Assembly (NCBI GenBank): GCA_034401135.1
Contig: JAWZSP010000008.1
Coordinates: 1,054,001-1,118,000 of the forward strand
Reading direction: 5' to 3'
Source: Volutella citrinella
Taxonomy: Eukaryota > Ascomycota > Sordariomycetes > Hypocreales > Nectriaceae
Length of the DNA stretch: 64,000 nucleotides
The position numbers and the translations under genes were made by a program. The notes under the pieces are model-generated. The model ran no database searches. It worked only from the letters and a program-made list of their open reading frames with translations, and had not been told where the DNA came from. Of the stretch, positions 57,883 to 64,000 are shown piece after piece; position 1 is the stretch's first letter; the number at the start of each line of letters is the position of its first letter.

Positions 57883-58087
57883 TTAGATGAGAGCGACAAT
57901 GGCAGCAAGAAGGGAAAGGAGGCTGACAGCCTGGGTGGCCGCGCCGGAAGCGATGATGGGGGTGTCGGCGCCCTGGCCCTTAAAACCACCGCAGTCAGCG
58001 CCAGTGCATCCGGAGGAAGAACCGCCGTTGTTGGAGGAGCTGCCGCAGTTGGCACCAGTGCAGCCGGAGTCAGAGCCAGAGCCGGAG

Positions 58088-58184
<97 letters not shown>

Positions 58185-60632
58185 CGGAGCCGGAGCCAGA
58201 GCCAGAGCCGCTGTTGGAGCCAGAGTTGGAGCCAGAGTTGGAGCCGCTGTTGGAGCCACCGTTGGATCCAGAGTTGGGGCCACCGTTGGATCCAGAGTTG
58301 GGGCCACCGTTGTTGGAGCCGCCGCAGTTGGGACCAGTGCAGCCCGAGTCAGACTTGGAACCAGAGTCACCAGCATTGCCAGGGGTCTGGGGCTTGAAGA
58401 CGAGGTCCTCCTTTCCGCACTTGCCAGTCTTGCAGGCCACAGGGGTGTAGACGACGGACTCCTTCTCGGGGTTGGCGCAGACTTCGGGCTTGTAGACGAT
58501 CTGGCGCTTGCACGAGTCGCCGGTGCACTTCTTGGGGCTGTACTCCCAGCCGCCGGCGCAGGCACAGGGGCTGCGGACGTAGACGATCTCGCCGTCGAAG
58601 CACAGGTCGCCGTTGTGGGCCTTGAAGATGTAGACGGTGGGCATGGGGCCGTCGGTGGCGGTGCAGTGGCCGTTGATGCAGATGAGGGTGGCCGTCTTGG
58701 TCGTGGTGACGACCTGGGTGGTGGACGAGCCGGTGACGGTGCTGACGAAGGTGGTGGTCTGGGTGGTGGTGACGGTGTCGCGGTCCGTGACGGTGGCCAT
58801 GGCAGTGACGGTGGCCTGGCCGCCGGTGACGGTGACGGTGTCGATGCCGGTGACGGTGACAGTGTCGGTGCTAGCGCCGTTGTTGATGCGGATGTAGACG
58901 GTCATGCGGATGTTGGTGGGCAGCTGGCGCTTGTCGAAGCGGCCACGGCGGCTGAGGAGGACACGGCCACCACAGAACTGGTCGGGCGAGCCGGGGCAGG
59001 GCAGGTCGCACTGGTCGACGGAGACCTGGCTGAAGGAAGTCTCGGTAACGGTCTGGCCGCAGAAGCAGTTCCTGCGTATGGTTTATCAGCACGCTTGTTC
59101 TCGTGAAATATGATGTTAGTGGTGACTTACTTCTCAACAACACCAAAGAAGTTGCGGCCAGCGCAAGCAGAGGCGCAGATTTCCAGGTCCATGTTGTCGG
59201 CAGTGCGGGCAAGCTCGAAGGTCGGGTAGCCGTCGTTGGAGCTCAGGCAGCCGAAGAAGGAGAAGTTGTCACCGATGGTGTCAGGGAAGCCGGTGCTGGA
59301 CTGGGTGGGGGAGACGGAGCCGCCGGTACGGGTAGCAGAGCCGGTCTCGGTGACATCCTGGGAGTTGGTGCCAGTAGGAGCATCAGAGCCAGTAGGGGCA
59401 TCTGATCCAGTAGGAACAACGGAACCGGTAGGGGCATCAGAGCCGGTAGGGGCGACAGAATCGGTAGGGGCATCGGAAGACTCAGTGTTGGCGGCATCCG
59501 TGTTGGTAGGGTTGGCGGCAGAGCCGGTCTCGACGTCAGTCTCGGAAGTAGAGCCCGTGGGCTGGGGAATAACGGTATCAATACGGGTGACAATGGTGGT
59601 CTCCTCGGGGTCGGGGCCGGTGGCGGAAGTCTCAGTAGGCTCAACATCAGCAGTCTCGGTAGGTTCAGCACCAGTTTCCGTTGGCTCAACACCAGTCTCG
59701 GTAGGCTCAACATCACCGGTTTCAGTAGGTTCAACATCGCCAGTCTCGGTGGGCTCGACATCACCAGTCTCGGTAGGCTCGACATCACCAGTCTCGGTAG
59801 GCTCGACATCACCAGTCTCGGTAGGCTCGACACCAGTCTCAGTGGGCTCAGCACCAGTCTCAGTGGGTTCAGTACCAGTCTCAGTTGGCTCAGAGCCAGT
59901 TTCTGTAGGCTCAGCATCAGTTTCGGTAGGCTCGGCACCAGTCTCGGTAGGCTCAGGGCCACCATCGGTGGTGGTGTCAGGGTCTGTCGGGTTGGTGGGA
60001 TCTTGAGCAGCGGCAACACCAACGTTGCCAACAGTCAGGGGCACCGGGTTGGCTCCGCAAGACGCACTGAACTGGATATCAGGATCTCCATTGGTGGCGG
60101 GGAAGCTGCCGGTCTCAAACGTTTCCCATTCGCCATTGGTCGTCTCGAGCGGCTGCTCAAAGACCTTGGCTCCATTAGCCGTGACCACGAGCGAGCAGTC
60201 GGTAGGGTCTCCACGCTTGTGCAGCATGCGGAGAGCCGGGGGGACATCATCGACGATAATGTCGAACAGGATCATTAAAAGGTCGCCAACCGAGACGCCA
60301 AAGGGGGGCATGCCCGCAAAGATAGAAAAGCTGGCAACGCCGTTGGCCTGGGCCATCAACCGACTATGACATGTTAGGAACCCTGTCGTCCTTCGTCTCT
60401 GGCTGGGAATCTTGACTTACATGGCTGCAGCACCGTCGGGAAGCTGGATCATGCTAGCACCCTGGCCCAGCGTGGCCTTACTGAGGTCGACCGGCTGGTA
60501 CGGGGGGCCGGTCTCGGTAGGTTGGCCACCAGCAACAGTAGTCGTGGTGTGAGGCAGGGGGATGGTCCCGTTCTGGGCAAAGGCGAGGCCCGGAAGGGCG
60601 AGGCCCGCGAGAGCGAGGGGAGAGACACGCAT
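57883..60632 (-). CDS. Repeat-rich WSC-domain cell-surface protein, probable GPI anchor
   Basis: Model: complement(join(57883..59071,59131..60363,60421..60632)), 877 residues. A signal peptide ([19 protein letters not shown]) starts it. Residues ~72-180 form a soluble domain with two Cys ([39 protein letters not shown]). A Thr/Glu/Pro repeat follows, with units like PTETGDVE (roughly 59630-59960), then PTGSDA-type units. Next is a WSC-like Cys domain ([69 protein letters not shown]), a TVT-rich stalk, a Cys-rich patch, NGGPNSGS and SG repeats, and a hydrophobic C-terminus ([19 protein letters not shown]) typical of a GPI signal. It is probably O-mannosylated, in the wall or plasma membrane, as an adhesin or wall-stress sensor. 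Low complexity makes assembly length uncertain. Confidence 0.88.
58068..58210. repeat. Hexanucleotide minisatellite (gagcca)n encoding Ser-Gly
   Basis: Over 20 near-perfect copies of a 6-nt unit, read on the minus strand as alternating Ser-Gly codons, inside the WSC gene. The occasional ccggag variant interrupts it. Confidence 0.95.
58258..58311. repeat. 24-nt tandem repeat (NGGPNSGS units)
   Basis: Two near-identical 24-nt units and a partial third encode NGGPNSGS on the minus strand, next to the Ser-Gly minisatellite. Confidence 0.8.
59690..59840. repeat. About 30-nt tandem repeats encoding PTETGDVE
   Basis: Five imperfect copies of a unit with ctcggtaggctcgacatcac encode the PTETG-type repeats on the minus strand. 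Related 24-30 nt units continue to about 59960. Confidence 0.85.
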
Positions 60633-63600
60633 TGTGTGTTTGCTTTTGGGGGGAGGGGGTTGTTGGTTGTGTCGTGTGTAGTTGTCTGGGTTAACGAGAG
60701 TAAATGTACGAGTTGTGATGCGAGTTGTTCAAGCGAGTGTCGGGGGGGAGGCAGCGAACGACCTTTGAAGGCTGATGAGGATGGAGAAGAGAAACGAATC
60801 CGGAGCGTCTTGGCCCCGAACTCTTATAGCCGATCTGGATGCGGCAAAGTAACCCCTGGTCTGCCCCATGATGGCTTCTGCTATCATAGTTCCGAACTCT
60901 GATCTGGTGCTTGGTTGCCGGTAGGACTCTCGCCATTTCCACAATCGCGTTGGTTCGAGCAAGACTGCATTCCTGGTTTCAAGAATGCAGAGAGCTTCAT
61001 TCTCGTATCGCCGGCTAGCTTGCCTCACGCAGACATTTCACGAAGCGAGTTCCCTCCTGCTTGTTGTGGAGTTGTGTGGAGTTGTGTGGAGTTGAGTAGA
61101 GTTGCGTGGAGTTGCGGCAAGGGGGGTCAAAGAATGGCGTAGCCCACATCAACTTACACGCTACCCACCAACTAGGTAAAGACAGCTCTGGTAGCCGCCA
61201 TACAATAGCAATAGAGCCGTTTAGTATCAAGACATGTCTCGTCAAGGGAGCGCATGCATGTTTGGCACCGCTAGAGCGCCACTCACGACATGTTGGCCCT
61301 TGGCGTTACTGGAGTCGGGCTAATGCAGAAACTGCGCGAGCAGGGGCAGGCTAGCCCTCCGCTATGGGCAATGATGGAATGGACAAGGTAGATTGTTATT
61401 ACTTGTCATGCCTTGCTCCCCCGCCGCGCACTCGCTTTGCAGGCAAGCATGGGTTGGCATTGTAGAGGCAAGTTCACGATGTTGATATCAGGCCCGATGC
61501 TTCGAGGTTGGACGGGCCGCAATGGCTCAGACAGCAGCCATGAGGCTCGCCAGGTACCCGGAGGTGGCGCATTGGTCCGTTTACTGAATTTTCAGTTCCA
61601 TTGGCCTCGCAACGTGCGCTGACGGCAGGAATGCTGTGATTGGATTTCCCATTCCAAAGGCTGGTGATTGTGACTCGACAGCGGACGCGGAGCTGCAGGG
61701 CGACGTCTCGGGTATGGCGGGAGCTCCCCACTATTACCCAGGGCTGTTGATGGGTGCATTCGACTCGTTGACTCGATCCAAGACAGATGCGCTCTAGCCC
61801 GCAACTAGAGCTTGTCTTCGTGCCATGTGGGATTCTCTGTCGGCTGGTGTTTGGTGGCGATGACCTCCAACCCCCACCCCCTATCGGGCAATGCTGGTCA
61901 ACAGCATCATGTCTTATTGGCTCATATGCGATACGTCCTATAGCATCTCGGGAATCTTTCATTACAGGATGCCAGAGCCACTGCTCCATGTTTGTGGCTA
62001 CGGTCAACGTAGAATGGAGCGAGATGGACTGGGTTGCCACCGTTGTAGCTGTCACTGGCACCTGTGCCCGCCCAAAATCAGGACCAGATATTACGGGCTC
62101 CACTACCAATATGAGTTTGACCGGTGCAGAATGTGGGTAGCATCTATTGCTTGTCAGAGACGCAGAGTGGAGGAGGACATGGATGCCACCGAGCAAGCTA
62201 CTGCCAAGAACATGCTGATGCAAAGATCCCACTGGCCCGCTTCGGCTCTCTTCATTTTCGTGCCATTCTATTGCCCATTAATTAAAGTTTGATCCATCCT
62301 CAGCACCATTTCGGCCGCTGCTCAAGATCCGGTCGTCATCAACGATCGACTGTTGTTGATGGAAGCAGACAGATAGTCGCCAAGGCGAATGTGATTGCAT
62401 CATATACTAACCCGATAAGAAATGGTCAATGTATAAACGAAACTCTGTGCTTTGTATCTGCTTCGTGCGTTCGTAAAGAACAGGATTTACCGACACTTGC
62501 TCGAATGTGCAGAATTACGCGAGTTTGAGTAGGATTCGCAGCCAGAAGCCGTCCAGCACTCTGCTATGAGGTCGATGCGGGACTGACATTATCGCTTATT
62601 GGATGTACTCTTCACAGCTGGGAAAATAATAACATGAATGAAGTTATGTTCTACCGCCAGCTGTAACCAATTTGGCCTGGTCCGAGTAGACTGGGATTTG
62701 CGTATACTACTTCTTTTGTCTTAATAATCTTTCTTTTATCAAACTCAATATAATTCTAGTATAATTCATGTTTCTCTGTCGACATCCCATTTCCAACGTA
62801 TTATGTTATTTTGTTCATCCGCTGAGCCATCTCCATCACTTGATCAAACTGAAATTGTTCGTCCCTTCCTACCCCCCCAACACCATTTCAACAGGCTCCG
62901 ACAATACATTTGTTTACACACCAAAGGCAGTAAAAATATTAAAAGGAACTTGTCTTCGTTATCTCAAGGCATTAACTCAAGCTATTCCATTGGCAACCAA
63001 TTATCTTGTGGCAGGTCTAGGGTAGGCAAGCTCCAACCCCATCCCTCGGGCCATCTGTTGGTGTCTCAGAGTTTTGTGCCCCTTTTTCTTCCTCCATGAT
63101 CCCGGTAAGTATCTCCCTGGCTCAACATATCAACCGGCCCCAGTAATAAAATCCCGGAAGCCAGGGGCTGGAACATTCCATGATGAGTCCAGAGGGGCAG
63201 TCCAGACCGAACTCTGGATATCCCTAGGACAATGCTTTCCCACATAACAGTCTTCACGCATTATTCGCTTGACGCGGTAATTCAAGGAGATTGGGATGAA
63301 GGAGTCTTTCTAGCCGAAGCTCGAAACTGCATTTAGTCTCCCGCATCTCCTAACTCGCTACACATCAACCTTCATTTCAATATCGGGTGCACCAAGTCGA
63401 GGAATGGGCTGTCCATCGCCCAGCTTTCGATGCTAAGCTGAGGCGAATCTTTTCATCACCGAATATCGAAGCCCTCGTACCGAGCCAGTCCCTAAATCTC
63501 TGCATCTTTGGCTTGATCTTGATGCTCGACTTCCGGGCCATCACTCCAACGCCTGATGTCACGACTCACGAGCGCTAGGTTATCGCTCCACGCGTTTAGT

Positions 63601-64000
63601 ATCCGGCCACGAGCTAAAATATTTTGGAAATGAATCCCCTAGTAGCTGTGAAAAACTCGCGAGCATGCGAGCACCGACCACTGCGTAAAGAAGGCGGACA
63701 AGTCATGTCATTGTTACGCGCTGCCCATTGAGTCGCAATGTAGGCTGGAACAAGTAAGACCCTTTTTATCTATTAAACAGAGCAAAAGCATAGAGCAGGT
63801 GAATTTCCCTCCTGGATTGCGGACACAATGATAGAGCTGGCTTGCCCAGAGAAAAGCCACATAGCAACCACACATGCGAGAGGACATGAAAAAAAAAAAG
63901 CAACGCAGCCATACCACATTTCCTTCTTCTTCTTAAATTGGTTCTGAAGTTGGTATATCCAAATATATTTACAATTCGTCCAGCCAAAGAGCCGTTGCCT
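60633..64000. other. Right-end region without a supportable gene
   Basis: 3.4 kb upstream of the WSC gene. It includes a 10-nt tandem repeat at 61061-61116. From about 62,600 the sequence becomes AT-rich (for example tttcttttatcaaactcaat near 62730), in contrast to the rest of the window. ORFs up to 250 codons here have no recognisable motifs. Confidence 0.45.
61061..61116. repeat. 10-nt tandem repeat, about 5.5 copies
   Basis: The unit gttgtgtgga repeats head to tail with slight changes (gttgagtaga, gttgcgtgga). It lies about 430 bp upstream of the WSC gene start. Confidence 0.85.

Noticed and set aside
57887..58450. Plus-strand ORF with long Glu-Pro repeats
   Set aside because: It is the antisense of the Ser-Gly minisatellite in the WSC gene; its composition is explained by the repeat, and it has no independent support.
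59236..60006. Plus-strand 256-codon Ser/Val/Pro-rich ORF
   Set aside because: Antisense shadow of the PTETG repeats.
61474..62232. Minus-strand ORF of 252 codons
   Set aside because: Composition and lack of conserved segments suggest chance in GC-rich intergenic DNA.

Overview
This 64 kb window comes from a filamentous ascomycete, most likely a Sordariomycete of the Hypocreales type. The genes carry short (about 40-130 nt) GT-AG introns with GCTGAC or CTAAC-like branch sites, spacers are long, codon use is GC-rich, and the gene families are typical of moulds (septin, WSC wall protein, Och1-like transferase, Atg29). No virus, CRISPR array, complete transposon, rRNA or confident tRNA was seen. 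All gene models are hand-spliced from intron signals and family similarity; coordinates include the stop codon.

Layout. 1-6 kb: start of a probable Tcd-type E1-like protein (minus, runs off the left edge), a one-TM mitochondrial TPR-like protein (plus), an Arb2-domain protein (minus) and ATG29 (minus). 6.7-7.5 kb: a glycyl-tRNA synthetase piece lacking its catalytic domain. 8.4-16.4 kb: SSP411/DUF255 protein (plus), dynein light intermediate chain (minus), IST3/RBMX2-like splicing protein (plus), PROPPIN WD40 protein (minus). 18.2-25.7 kb: Cdc11-type septin (plus), Bax-inhibitor-1 family protein (minus), crotonase-family protein and ADH6-like alcohol dehydrogenase (both plus). 29.1-36.6 kb: ceramide synthase (plus), ANL acyl-CoA ligase (minus), Och1-like mannosyltransferase (minus). 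36.6-44.6 kb: about 8 kb without a supportable gene. 44.6-60.6 kb: DUF3237 protein, POP7, RAV2, NIPSNAP, ATP18, FSH-type serine hydrolase, RPN5, a small secreted membrane protein, and a repeat-rich WSC cell-surface protein. 60.6-64 kb: no gene seen.

The genes are mainly housekeeping and do not form an obvious biosynthetic cluster or defence system. Themes recur: autophagy (ATG29, PROPPIN), mitochondria (Tcd-like, TPR-like, NIPSNAP, ATP18), RNA (Arb2, IST3/RBMX2, POP7, GlyRS piece), cytoskeleton (dynein LIC, septin), lipid and wall (ceramide synthase, Och1-like, WSC). Many neighbours are head-to-head or tail-to-tail. I found no convincing previously undescribed system. The items most worth checking are the truncated GlyRS, the crotonase that lacks one of the two usual catalytic glutamates, the repeat architecture of the WSC protein, three in-frame stopless introns, and the 8 kb gene-free interval.
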